A stretch of DNA of 64,000 nt from the NCBI GenBank assembly GCA_032718565.1, contig JAVGVS010000096.1, positions 864,228 to 928,227 on the forward strand, in the 5' to 3' direction. Positions 11,523 through 23,613 of this stretch are shown piece by piece. The DNA comes from Distichodus sexfasciatus. Its lineage: Eukaryota > Chordata > Actinopteri > Characiformes > Distichodontidae. Position 1 is the stretch's first letter; each line of letters starts with the position of its first letter. The notes beneath the pieces are model-generated. The model was not told where the DNA came from, did no database searches, and saw only the letters and a program-made list of their open reading frames with translations. Both the position numbers and the translations under genes were made by a program.

Positions 11523-12610
11523 TAGAGGTGTCACTGATCCGATATGTGGATCGGTATCGGTCCGATAACGACTCAAACAGCTGGATCGGGTATCGGCGGC
11601 ATTGGGCCGTTCTATGGAGCCGATCTGTAAATGCGTGTACACTCAATTCGTTACGCATGGGACGTGGCACTGCGGTAAAGTAGAGCTGAAACCATTGTTC
11701 CAATAACTCGAATAATTGTATTACAAAAAATGTTTGAGGCAATTTTTCTAGAATCGAAGCTTCGTTTAATTCATTTTACTCGCTAGATCATGCTCCGCTT
11801 GTATTTCACACGGAGGCTCAATAGTGACACACAACGTTTTCAGTGGCGCGATCAAGACAAGACCTGATCTCTCTGTATGTGAATGTATTTGTGAGATGTT
11901 CCGTGCACTAAAACAGAAGTAAATGCTGAAAAACGCATAAATGACATTTTTCGCGATGTAAACACGTGTGCTATGTTAATGACCGCGCACATGAGCGCCA
12001 TTACTCGCAAAACACTCTGGTTCGGTCAAAATGTCGCCTTTATTACAGACACATACCATATTTTAGCTGATAAATAACCACCACAACCAGCGTTCTACTC
12101 TCAATTCTGCCGTTTATTTAGATTTTCCATCGTTTATTCTGGAACGCGCACCCAACGCTTAATTGTGATGCGGCTCCAGGGGCACGCGGAGGATCGTGGG
12201 AAATGTAGTTCTTTGCAAAAGCAGCTCATTTTATAGGCCACATTGGTTCAAAATGACAAACTTCAGTATTTCATTTTCAGTTGATCAAATTTTTTTCAAT
12301 TTTATAATGTTATAGTGTAATCAATAAGAAAGAATAAATATTTGTATGTCTAAACGAACAATTTTTGAGAACAAATAATTTAGCACATACATGTGTGTAA
12401 TTATTACATTGTTTTAGTTAGGAAAACAGTATTTAAATCAAGCATTTCCTTAGGCATAACAATAATCTCATCATGTATTCAGACATTTTAAAGCATTATT
12501 TTATGTTTAAAAAAAGACTGTCACTGTATCGGATTTGTATCGGTATAAGCAGATATCCAGATTTACAATATCGGTATTGGATATAAAAAAGTGGTATCGG
12601 CCCATCTCTA
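11523..12610 (+). mobile_element. Non-autonomous hAT element, family 1 copy 1, with nested insertion
   Basis: It starts TAGAGGTGTCACTGATCCGA and ends GGTATCGGCCCATCTCTA. Flanks are GTTTCCGT (11515-11522) and GTTTCCAT (12611-12618), an 8-bp duplication with one CpG-type change. About 665 bp of a second hAT-like family (from 11681) interrupts it. Its interior at TGTATTCAGACA (near 12473) is still uninterrupted, which is the site invaded in copy 2. Confidence 0.92.
11681..12345 (+). mobile_element. Nested hAT-like element (family 2) inside family-1 copy 1
   Basis: It begins TAGAGCTGAAACCATTGTTC and follows the sequence of the family-2 copy at 19526 up to about 12345, then family-1 sequence resumes at CTAAACGAACAATTTTTG. 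The right terminus is missing, and family-1 sequence that copy 2 keeps is absent at the junction. Either the insertion was followed by deletion or the element is truncated. The right boundary is approximate. Confidence 0.75.
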
Positions 12611-13149
12611 GTTTCCATTATAATTTAACCTAATAGTTATGAAGGAACATTGTTTGTAAATTCTCTTTATAACTGCACATTCCAAACAGGCTCCTATTAG
12701 GACCTTCAGCGCACATCTGTTGAAGAACACTTCACATTTTCAAGTAGCAAATGGGTTCAAAATACGTTGGAAAAAAAACCAAACTTTTAAACAAAAAAAA
12801 AAACCTTTCACAGCACCCAAACTTCTCCAGACTTAATGCTAGTTTGTTGCACAGACTTCCCGGGATCTGGGAAGGCGATATCAGCTCATGAGCCATTTAT
12901 CATCATGAGCTAATAAATCAGCCAGGTCTTGAAAAACCCATTCTCTCAGCAATGTGCAGCTTTCTCTAGATGAGCCAGTGCAGGCAGCATTTATCAGTTA
13001 CTCAGACGTCTTTTATCCTATTTTTATGCTTATCATTAATATGCAATATCAATATTGAGGGATAATATATCCTTTATTTTACACTACATTAAGTCCATAT
13101 TTGGCTTTTGGATTTCTGCAAAAGAGTGAAGTATGAATCGCTGACAGAA

Positions 13150-13400
13150 CCTGAAAGTGCAGTGCAAATGTGAACGTTATCCAACGTTCCTGGGACTTTT
13201 GCAAATGCCAAAATGGATTGTTATCCAGGGGACCAAAACGGAACGTTCTGGGAACGTTTGATTTACGTCCTCTTTCAGAAACTCGCACAGAAACGTAACG
13301 AGAACGTCGCGGTAACGTCTCCCAGAGAGCGTTGTGAAAGGGACATTTAGCGAACGTTGCAAAATAAAAGTGCGGAGGACGTTCCCCGTTTGCTGGGTGC
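13150..13400. repeat. AACGTT-rich repeat patch
   Basis: The palindrome AACGTT or near variants occurs again and again (GTGAACGTTATCCAACGTTC, GGAACGTTCTGGGAACGTTT, GCGAACGTTGC, GGACGTTCCCCG), unlike the CpG-poor surroundings. It ends with GTTTGCTGGGT. Probably a remnant of a DNA-type repeat; frames of up to 98 codons across it are not genes. Confidence 0.5.
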
Positions 13401-14850
13401 AGATGAAAAACCTATTTGACGTCTGCGTGATTTTCGAATGTAATACATTGTTTAGTTTGTCTTTTGTTGATCACCATGAGTTTTTTATAAACCATTTGCC
13501 AGCAAAAAAAGGAATGCAGAATGTAATCTTGTTTGTTAAAGCAGTGGAAGCCTATGGAATGATTTTATTGGAATTTTGGGAAGCAGAAACATTTGATTTA
13601 TATTTTAAATGTTACATTATTTATAAATAAACACATTTTTGTAGCTTGTATTAGGTTTTTTGCTCTAACGCAGGAAGTGAACATTGGTAATGTGTACGTA
13701 GTCTGTTTCATTGCATTGATTGGATGTTGAATTTGTCTCTACTGTGGCGTGCTTTCTCCTTACGGTCGCTGATTCATAGCTCCAGTCCCATCGCTGTCCT
13801 TCATGTTAGAGCATTTTATCTCATGACAGCATCCGCATCTGACTCATCCTCCGCTTAGGAGCTCGTGTTGCTCAAAGCAAGATTACTCAGAGATAGAAGG
13901 GTGCATGCTGTTTTGCTTTATTTTCCAAGATTATCTGCCGCTACGACTGCGAATAACTGACTAAAATTTGCTTCGGTAAGTACGGGAGCCCTGTAGCTGT
14001 TATTCTAGCACGGCTTTTTTCCAATATTCACACGGCGTCATAGGATGTCCAAGAAAACGGCTAATGTGGAGTTTGCGGTTGCGCAAACCCTGGCGTACTT
14101 TCTGCACTCGCTTCCGAGGCTTTGTTGAGCCTTATTGATTTTTGCGTATTCAGAAAAATAACTCGGAGAATAACGCTCTCCTGCTTAAACCTTTAACATC
14201 GCCAGTTATAATGCTCAGCTTCTCTTCTAATGCACTATTTTTGTTAAATTGTTGACACGAAGGCACTTTTTTGCACATGCTACAGAGGGAATATCGATGA
14301 GAACTGCCTAAGCAGCGATCCCTCCCAAGAAAATGCTGTTTCCCCCTCCTCTCCCTGTCCACTTCCACGACGTAAACAGTTTGTGTGATGGACAGAGTCA
14401 TTTGCCTAGGGTATTTGGGTGGATGTTAATGCAAATAGCTCTATTCTGTGCTCTGTAATTGCCACCCGATGACAAGCAACACTGATGCAGGCCGACACCG
14501 TGGCTGAGGCGCGGATCCGAAGGGAGCAGTTACGGAGAAAGTGATGTCTCAGCTGTGGAAGTTCACCAAAGACCAGGGGCAAAAGAATTGGGAACGGTTC
14601 AAAGTCGCCTTGCTATTAGAAGCTGGCCGATATAGGAGTTTTAAGACAGATATAATGCTGGATTTCAAAATTCTGATGATGTATGTTATGTGTGGGGTTT
14701 CTGGGAAAAAAAAAGAAGAACAATATTTTATGATTTATTAAGTGTAGTTCTAACCAAGCAATGTGACATTTAGGTGATCAGCGTGCTTATGTTTTTCATC
14801 TGAGATTTTCTCAACAACTTGATAGCAAACGATTTACAATGGAACCCAGT

Positions 14851-15262
14851 GTGAGTCAGTGAGTTATTATTTGTCATTGTGAAGACACGACAGCACAGCA
14901 TACAGTGCACCACAACAAAATGGGACCTCTGCATTTGGCCCGCCTGCGAAGGAACAGTGGGCAGCTGACATGGACAGCGCCCAGAGAGCAGTACTTGGGG
15001 ACGGTACCTTGCTCATGAGTACCTCAGTGGTACCTTTACTGATCCCTAACTCAACTTAAACTCCCTAACCGTTACGCTATCAGCTCTACATGTGGACCGT
15101 GAGTGAAGGAGAAGTGTGGAGCTGACAGTACCGCCCGAGATGCAGTGCTTGGGGACGGTGCCCTGCTCATGAGTACCTCAGCAGTACGGGTCCTGGGATT
15201 TGAACCGTCGTCCTCCCAGTCACATGCTGAATGCCTCTATTGTTACGCGACTAACTCCCCCG
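14851..15262 (-). mobile_element. Two SINE copies in tandem, GGGGCAGTTGG family
   Basis: A nearly full-length copy (14851 to about 15088) is followed directly by the head half of a second (about 15091-15262), both on the minus strand. Both contain TACCTCAG and GCTCATGAGTACCTCAG. The second retains the B-box-like TTTGAACC. The arrangement could be insertion next to an older copy or a partial tandem duplication. Confidence 0.82.
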
Positions 15263-16139
15263 ACTGCTAAAGCAGTGACGGTTCAGACCTTTGGAATCAA
15301 GCCGTATACGTCATTTTATTGAGATTTTTTTGTTTGGGCTGCCTTTCTTAAACCGATTTCATCAATTCAGGACCAAATTATAGATATCATGAACTTGTGT
15401 TAACCCTTATTATGGATAGGTGAAAACTTTCAAAATTACGTCCAAAAACGTCTGCCGATATCAAAGCCGATTTCCCCTTGAAACGCCCGCCAAGTCAAAT
15501 GAGCTTAACAATCTTTGTTTTGTTTTTGTTGTACTATGCACACACCGCAATCAAAAAATTCAAATTCAATAAAGGGAAGATAAAGCGAGCGCCCCTATCT
15601 TCAGAGACTCATTATTAGAAAGGGCCATATTCATGGTGTGCCTCTTTTTGAAGGGAGGAGAAGGGAGGAGTGCTTGGCTTTTGCTTTGATTTCAGAGAGT
15701 CTACTTATTATCATCGGCTATGAAAAACGCAGTATCAGGAGATTAGAAAGAATGTAGTTTGTTACATGTGGCATCATACATCCATTCAGCGCAAGCTACG
15801 TGAGGCAAATAAACCTCAAAACGCGCATTAAGAAAAGGGAATTAAATGGATCAAAGAAAGCTTGAAGTCTTGAATCCACCATCATTTTAGGAGGTATTTG
15901 CATAATTTTCAACCTAAACATCCAAAAGAATTGATATCAACACTCTCTATATAATATCTTAATCAAGACTCTATCGGGGCACACATCTTGGTTTAATTAA
16001 CTTCATATTTATAGGATATAAAGCCTGAAAGATAATTAGGTGCTGATTAAAAGAGCATTCTCTCTCAAGAATATGGTTAGCAATTAATAAAGGCTATTGA
16101 CTGGACATTACCTATACACATAACTTAGGCCTCTATAGC

Positions 16140-16420
16140 ATTTTGTTTGTTTGTTTGTTTGTTTTAAGCCCACCACCCCTCTTCGGAGGACAACTTTATT
16201 TTTATTTACAAGTTTCATTTGGGCACAATACCAAACGACGCAACAATTAGAATATACACGCAAAACCCGCTCTAAACGAACATCCACATAGGGGGAGAGG
16301 GAAAAAAGGGAAGAGCAGGAAAGAAAAAAAGGAACAAAAAACAAACAAACAAAAAAACAACAAACAAACAAAACTAAATGATACAAAACAAAACCAAAAA
16401 AAACAAAAAACTATAGGCCT
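16140..16420 (-). repeat. Probable 3' end of a non-LTR retrotransposon
   Basis: Read on the minus strand, unique sequence leads to AAATAAAAATAAAGTTGTCC (AATAAA signals) and ends in GGTGGTGGGCTTAAAACAAA(CAAA)n. The other side begins with an A/C-rich tract on the plus strand. I cannot assign a family. Confidence 0.4.
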
Positions 16421-16519
16421 CTATAGTTAAGCTCCGTGGCTAGTCATATGAGCTTATTTCTACATGAACCCCTTTAAGGCATATATATGGACATAATTAT
16501 TCATAATTATATATAAATT

Positions 16520-16775
16520 CAGTTGGTAGCGTAATGGTTAGGGAGTTTGCCCTGGGATCTGAAGGTTCTAATCCCAGGACCGGTAAAGGTACCACTGAGG
16601 TACTCATGAGCAAGGTACCGTGCCCAAGCACTGCTCTCCGGGCGCTGTCCATGTTCAGCTGCCCACTGTTCCTTCGCAGACGGGCCAAATGCAGTGCTCA
16701 CATTTCGTTGTGGTGCACTGTGTGCTGTGGTGTGGTGTGTTCACAACGACAAATAATTACTCATTTTCACAAATT
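16520..16775 (+). mobile_element. tRNA-derived SINE, GGGGCAGTTGG family
   Basis: Plus-strand copy running from AGTTGGTAGCGTAATGGTTA (A box) through GGTTCTAATCCC (B box) and GGTACTCATGAGCAAGGTAC to GTTCACAACGACAAATAATT. A short AAATTCA on both sides may be the remains of a target duplication. Frames of up to 103 codons across it are not genes. Confidence 0.9.
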
Positions 16776-17099
16776 CATTAACTCATTAAATGCATTTTTT
16801 TCCGAAGCTCACAAGACGGCACAAGACTTCAGTGATGAAACGTGACTAGAATATAGCCTCATGCACCTCTTCACATCATTACTGTGCGTCAGCTTCTAAC
16901 TTCTAACAGAAGTTGAAATAATCTAAATAAATAATAAGATTGTAGATTATAAAATTGACATGATTTAACATATTTGAGACGTAACCCCTGCAAAATTAAG
17001 AGATTTAGGGAACATTAACGGACACAATTAGACTAGGATACTGGCTGAAAAAATGACCCACGACTCGTCTTCTTGTTGCTTCTTTTGGTGTCGTGCTGG

Positions 17100-17352
17100 A
17101 AAAATGTGCAGCTCTATTCGGTATATGAACTTGGAACCGTATTAGTGACCTGATTGGAGACGGAAATCAGTCATTGAGCTTTCTCCAAACCTGTGATTGG
17201 CTGTTGTTTTGGCACATTTCTAACTTAGTACCAAGCAGAGCGAGTGTGAAGGCCGAGCTGCGTGCACCATTCACCTCCAGATTTCGCTCAGTCATGCTAT
17301 TTTATGAGACAGCTTTTCACCTCGACGAGAACGAGGTCTCGTCACACCCCTA
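17100..17352. mobile_element. Fragment of a hAT-like element, right end only
   Basis: The segment ends GAGGTCTCGTCACACCCCTA, whose reverse complement TAGGGGTGTGACGAGACCTC resembles a common fish hAT terminus. The left end is not recognisable, and the start coordinate is approximate. Confidence 0.4.
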
Positions 17353-18165
17353 CTAATTATACTGTGAAGTTCTTGGAAAACCAACAAAATGTGGAGTTCT
17401 TGTGCTCCTGGACTACATCTACATTGCTACATTTTGCTACAGCTTTCTGAACCCTTTCTGACATTCCTGTGAGGCTACAAGTTGGCAAAAATCAGACTTT
17501 AGTCTGAAGGCATCAAACGACGCTTTCCTCTTTTATTCGTGTAATCGCCGTCTAGGTTTAGGATGCTGCAAAATTCAACGTGAAGCAACCAATTTACAAT
17601 GTCAAAAATGGAACCGTTTCGTTCCCTAATGCGTAAATCTAGCAATTGCTCCTGTAAAAGCACCAAAATGTTCCGCAGATAGAAAATATTGTGCAAAATG
17701 GTACTATTATTTACTGTTTTGTTCCTCTGATAGAAACAGCTTTCTTTGAAGCTGTCCACATTGGACATTTTTCCATTTTAAAAGTGCACTAAATATAAAT
17801 TTATGGACAAGCCTGCAACATTCACCAAATAAATAAGAGGGAAGCAACAATGTAGTAGGAGCCCTCGGGTTGATGAACAGTTAATAGGTTAATTAACTCG
17901 ACTCATTTACAAAACCATTATACTTAGTGCTATTCATTTAAAGCAACATGACAAACGGCTGTATCTTGGAGGAACATCAACACTTAATAAATGCTTTGTG
18001 CTAATGATTAAACATTTGAAGGGGCGACTAAAACCTCAAACCCATCTGCTGTCTTCATTTCAGCCCTCTCCACCTGCCTGGTCCAGTACGTGCCACTTCC
18101 TAATTAACTCCAGCCAACATTCTTTCCTTCAGTTTCGTCTGCAGGCACTCTTGTGAGAATAAAAA

Positions 18166-18816
18166 TGTGACTCTGCACGGCAAAACCAGTCGCTTGTCAC
18201 AACGCAGGTTTCCGAGAAAAACGAGCGTTTATGTTGCGTGGGGTAAAATTTTGGATTTTTTGTTTTTAGTGTTTTGAAACAGTGGAAGGTCTATACTGTA
18301 CTGTTGTGAATAAATTTAGCTGAAAAACTTACCCTTTCCATCCTAAAAACGTGACTTTCTTGAGGTGAGGAATTCAGTTCCAGCAGAATGTTAAAAGTTT
18401 CTGTTTTGACCGCTCTACTTCAATATTTACGGTAAATCCACTCATTGACTAGCGTGAAGATATTTCTCCGGAATCCATCTTCATCTCCCGAGCTCAGTTA
18501 ACCTAACGCTGGTAGGCTATCCGTGTGGCTGTGAATGCAGCGTAGGCTACCGTAAATGCAAACGTAGCCGCGACCGCACCAAGCGTCTGTGAGTGCTACG
18601 GCGATAGTCAACTTCGAAGGCAGATTTCTCCGTTTCTCACTTGGCGTGACAGGAGAAACCCGACTCCTTTGAATGTTGATATCTCAGTCATATGTCGTCC
18701 CATTCATTCGATATAGGTATCGTTTTGAAGCTCGACTTATGCCCTTTCATGAAAACATCATAACTCAATTGTTGAAAATTTGCGACAAGCGACTGGTTTT
18801 GCCGTGCAGAGTCACA
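18166..18816 (+). mobile_element. MITE-like element with long inverted ends, copy A
   Basis: The first 33 bases (starting TGTGACTCTGCACGGCAAAA) are exactly repeated in reverse complement at the right end. The 651-bp body has no ORF of note. I see no clear target duplication, so the superfamily is undetermined. Copy B lies 3.5 kb downstream in opposite orientation. Confidence 0.88.
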
Positions 18817-19009
18817 TATACAGGAATAGCATATTAGAATGCTCTCTGATGTACTACATTACCCTGAGTGCATGCAACGTTGGGAGCTAAATAGTTTTGC
18901 TTGTCATGAACTGGCCTGATTTTTGCATTACTAATACACTTCTGATGCCATTTTCCACAGACACGGAACCCTCTCGTTTTTAAAGCTCCAGCCTCTTCAC
19001 AGTTTTGAG

Positions 19010-20454
19010 TAGAGATGGCACCGATCCGATATGTGGATTGGTATCAGTCTGATAACGACTCAAATAGCTGGATCGGGTATCGGCGGCATTGGGCTTATCT
19101 ATGGAGTCGATCTATAAATGCACACAAACTAAACTGATCATGCGTCGGAAGTGGCACTGCGGTAAAGCTGGTTTAGTGTTCGACATTTGCGCTAATTTGT
19201 ACACACTGAAAGAACAAACACTGAACAGAACAAACAACACACTGAGCAGAACAAACAACGCAACAACCACAAGCCTTAAAGCATATCATGCGATTATACT
19301 GTTTAATTTCCTTAACAAGCTCTGTGGTTCTGATGGTTTTAGCGCTGCAGGATTAGGATCACAAAATTACAAACTGTGTTTAAACGAATCATTTTTGAAA
19401 TATTTTAATAAAAAATAATTTAGAATATACTTGGGTGTGTAATTATTACATTGTTTTAGTTAGGAAAACGGTATTTAAGTCAAGTATTTCCTTAAGCAGA
19501 ACACAATCTCAGTCATGTATTTAGATAGAGCTGAAACGATTATTCGAATAACTCGAATAATTTGATTACAAAAAATGGTCGAGGCAAATTTTCTAGAATC
19601 GAAGCTTCGTTTAAGTCATTTTATTGGCTACAGCATACGCCGCTTGTGTTTCACACAGACGCTTATTAATGATGCACAATATTTTTAGTGGCGTGATCAA
19701 AATGAGAATAGATCCCTCTGTACGTGAACGTATTTGTGAGATATCCCGTGCACAAAAACAGAAGTAAATGCGTAAAAACACATAAATGACATTTTTGCGA
19801 TGTAAACACGCGAGCGCCCGCGTAAGCGCCATTACTCGCTAAAACGCTCCGTTTCCGTCAAAACGCCTCATTTATTACAGACAAAACGCTTATTTTAGCT
19901 GATAAATAACCACAACAACCAGCGTTCCACTCACAATACAGACATTTATTGAGATTTTCCCATCGATTTTTTTTTTTTCATAGTTCGTTCCGGAACGCGC
20001 TGAACCCTTTATTGTGATGCGGCTCCGTGGCGTGCGTGGGGGATTGTGGGAAATGCAGTTCTCTTCTAGAAAGGCCAAAAGCAACTCATTTTATTGGCCA
20101 AATTGGTTCAAAATGACCCTTGATCTTCATTTCCAATTGAATACAACAACATAAAGCACATATTCTACTCACACTAGAATAAGCCTAATAACAAATGTAT
20201 CGTCTTTTTTTTTTTTTTTTATGTATCCGATTACTCGAATAATCGATAAAATAATCGATAGATTATTCAATTACAAAAATAATCATTTGTCGCAGCCCTA
20301 TATTCAGACATTATTTAGAGCATTGTTTTCTGTTTTTTTGTTTTTTGTTTTTTTTTAAAGATTCGGAGACTACATCAGATTTGTATCATATCGACAGATA
20401 TCCAAATTTCAATATCGGTATCGGACATAAAAAAGTGGTATCGTGCCATGTTTA
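19010..20454 (+). mobile_element. Non-autonomous hAT element, family 1 copy 2, with nested insertion
   Basis: It starts TAGAGATGGCACCGATCCGA and ends GTATCGTGCCATGTTTA. The flanks are GTTTTGAG (19002-19009) and GTTTTAAG (20455-20462), an 8-bp duplication with one mismatch. The central part is interrupted by a complete family-2 element at 19526-20300. A 109-codon frame at its 5' part (19089-19418) shows no known domain and I do not treat it as a gene. Confidence 0.93.
19526..20300 (+). mobile_element. Nested non-autonomous hAT element, family 2, complete
   Basis: The termini are TAGAGCTGAAACGATT and AATCATTTGTCGCAGCCCTA, imperfect inverted repeats. It is flanked by TATTTAGA (19518-19525) and TATTCAGA (20301-20308), an 8-bp duplication of host family-1 sequence. 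The empty site TATTCAGACATT is preserved in copy 1 near 12475. The element is 775 bp and has no transposase. Confidence 0.95.
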
Positions 20455-20469
20455 GTTTTAAGTGCAATA

Positions 20470-22340
20470 AAGCACATTATGCAGAAATCTTCAGAAACAA
20501 CACTTAGGTGTGAACCCTGGATAAACGTAGGAAGGGGGCTGGGTTTATACTCCATAAGAAACAACTTCCCATAAAACCTTTGCAACTTTGAACCTTTGGC
20601 AATATTGCAAATTTCTTATTGTTATAGATTATTATTGAACATCTTTAAAAAACTTTTCAAGTCAAGCCTGAATGAAAAATTGTGTTAATTAATGTGATTA
20701 AGGTTATGGCATTCTTGATCTTACACTGTTGTCCACCAGAGGGCACACTGCAACTTTTGTATTTTTCTACATTTCATTCATTAATTGATCAAAACTGTTA
20801 TATTTCATTGTACGTTTTATTCAGATTACTTATGGAACACAAGTTAAATACATTATGTGACTTCACCTTTGTAAAAAGACAGAACAGATGTTAATTAAAT
20901 ATTCTATATCAGTGAGGCTCTATACAGAACATCCGTCACATCCATTCACATAGCGACTATTTTTTAAATTCTTTTAAAATTCAACTAAGAATAAGAATAC
21001 TGGGGAACATACCTAAAAGATTAGAACTTTATCAAAGGCATGAAAAGTCCAGTTTAAGCTACATAAAACCCCCCAAAACTAAATCCCTGGCTGTGTTCCA
21101 CTTCGCTGTGTGTCTAACTGTGCCAAACAGATGCAGCAGGCCGTCCCTGGAGATGCTAAAGCATTAAAACCCACAGTAAAAATGAAATGGAGGACGCTCA
21201 TTACTAATAATCAGATAAATAATGGTGCATGAATATTTATAGATTATTTAGCATCAAGCCTTAATAAAGGAACATTCCACCATGTTTGGTTCGCCTCAAA
21301 GTTTTATAGGCCCAAATATAGTAAAGTGCCATATGGCTGGTCTGTCAGAATTCCTGCTGCACAGATGTCAGTCACTTAATCAACACCGCGGACTGACTAT
21401 ATGAAGGAAAAACATTTTTAGCTTCATACAGAGACGCGGGACACATCTTTCAGATCCGTCCATTGTAGAAAGATGGGATTTACGCTTGTATTTAAAAAAA
21501 AAAAAAAAGTTTGACTGACATCGTAATTTCTGCGACCAACACAAGCAATTTTGCCTCAGCCGTCGCTCTCGTCAAAGGATGCGACTGCGCCGAGCAATCC
21601 GAGATAAAAAAAAAAAAACCCGCGTGTGGATTACGCCTCATCCCAGGCTACCGGTGTTTAACCGTCTGACATTTCAAACCCAACCTGCACTCTTTGGTCC
21701 GGCTTTATCTGGCCTCGTTCGACGTGTAATAACTCTACAGCTGACAGACGGGCATATGCGGCATTGCGGAGACGAGGAACAAATACTTTGTGAAACTGCT
21801 TGGTGGGTTTACTAGGCTGAGGATTTATACAGACACAGTTTGTGGCTAAATAAACTGACGTATTATGAAGAAAAAGCTAATTCAATGCTCGATGTTTATG
21901 GTAATGCATAATCATTATACTAGCATGTCATAGATGATCTGTCGTTACATTTATGCTAGTGCGGGGGTAGTGATACAGTCGAGACATAGACAAAAAAACA
22001 CAAGCCACAGAAAGGCCAAGGCAGGGATCTATTATATCCGACCCGAGCAGGGATTTGAAACGGCCCACAGCTCATCTTTTCAACTGTGTTATATTTGGCC
22101 CAGTATAAAGTATAAAAGTAACATTTGCCAAGCAGAACTAATGCACTCATTAACGGAAGCGACAGACAATGAGCATTCACACACTTGCCTTAAGTAACTC
22201 TTGCAGGAAAATTAGCACTTCAACATGGCCTTTGTCAAAAGAGAGTCATCACTTTCCAACGTGGTGTAAATAAGATTCGCTCCAAAGGATAAGACAAAAG
22301 AGACAAACCTAATATATAATAACCACATTCAGTTCAATTT
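20470..22340. other. Intronic sequence between repeats, no gene
   Basis: Unique sequence with homopolymer A runs at about 21490 and 21607. A modestly CpG-rich 300-base part (21500-21800) has a 78-codon frame without similarity that I can name. Confidence 0.6.
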
Positions 22341-22344
22341 CAAA

Positions 22345-22986
22345 TGTGACTCTGCGCGGCAAAACCAGTCGCTTGTCGCAAATTTTCAACAACTGAGTTA
22401 TTATGTTTTCATGAAAGGGCATAAATCAAGCTTCAAAACGATACCTATATCGAATGAATCGGACGACATATGACTGAGATATCAACATTCAAAGGAGTCG
22501 GGTTTCTCCTGTCACGCCAAGTGAGAAACGGAGAAATCTGCCTCTGAAGTTGACTATCGACGTAGCACTCACAGACGCTCGGTGCGGTCGCGGCTACGTT
22601 TGCATTTACGGTAGCATTCACAGCCACACGGATAGCCTACCTGCGTTAGGTTAACTGAACTTGGGAGACGAAGATGGATTCCGGAGAAATATCTTCACGC
22701 TAGTCAACGAGTGGATTTACCGTAAATATTGAAGTAGAGCGGTCAAAACAGAAACTTTTAACATTCTGCTGGAATTGAATTCCTCACCTCAAGAAAGTCA
22801 CGTTTTTAGGATGGAAAGGGTAAGTTTTTCAGCCAAATTTATTCACAACAGTACAGTATAGACCTTCCACTGTTTCAAAACACTAAAAACTAAAAATCCA
22901 ACATTTTACCCCACGCAACATAAACGCTCGTTTTTCTCGAAAATCTCCGTTGCGACAAACGACTGGTTTTGCTGTGGAGAGTCACA
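22345..22986 (-). mobile_element. MITE-like element with long inverted ends, copy B
   Basis: This 642-bp copy matches copy A along its whole length in reverse complement. Its terminal repeats (TGTGACTCTGCGCGGCAAAA at left) are about 37 bp with a few mismatches. No target duplication is clear at this copy either. Confidence 0.88.
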
Positions 22987-23421
22987 AATGGAGAATGTGC
23001 CTTTCTATTTATTTTCAGAATTTTCTACTATGAGCAACAGAATGCACTTTCAATTAAATGGTAAAAGATAAAAAATTATTACTATTATTTTTAACCACGC
23101 CTTGCAGCATGTGAGTGTGACTGGCTGGTCAGCAGCGGAGTAGACAGAAGAGTCCCAAAAATGTTTCCATTCTTAAAAATTGCACAATATACTGAAGGTT
23201 CCCCAAACCAAAACTGTCCAAACACCAAATATAAATGAATTTAAGTTTGCCAGCCTATGTCTTCCAGACGCTGCAGAAAACTGTCTATTCTCTCTCTCTC
23301 GCTCTCTCTGATACTGAGGCCGCAGGGCCTAATACAGCCCAAGACAAGCTGTAGCCCTGCCCCCTAGCCAACTCCATTGCCAAAAATAAATCAATTAACT
23401 AAATAACAATGTTAATATTAA

Positions 23422-23613
23422 TAGTCGACTGATTATCGGCCGGGCTGATTATCGGGGGCCAATATTAGGCATTTTGCCGGTTATCCGTATCAGTGTTTCA
23501 TTTTGACCACCGCTGATATTAAGTGATTACAAGGTGCGCTACTGTGGCTCCACTTCCGTCTCTTCTCTCTGTGCCGTTTGCTCTCGACTTGAACCAATAT
23601 CGGTCGACCTCTA
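23422..23613. mobile_element. Short non-autonomous hAT element
   Basis: A 192-bp element with inverted ends TAGTCGACTGATTATCGG and CCAATATCGGTCGACCTCTA. The flanks AATATTAA (23414-23421) and GGTATTAA (23614-23621) agree at 6 of 8 bases, consistent with an old target duplication. It has no coding capacity. Confidence 0.8.

Noticed and set aside
16497..16845. Several frames of 60-103 codons
   Set aside because: All cross a tRNA-derived SINE.
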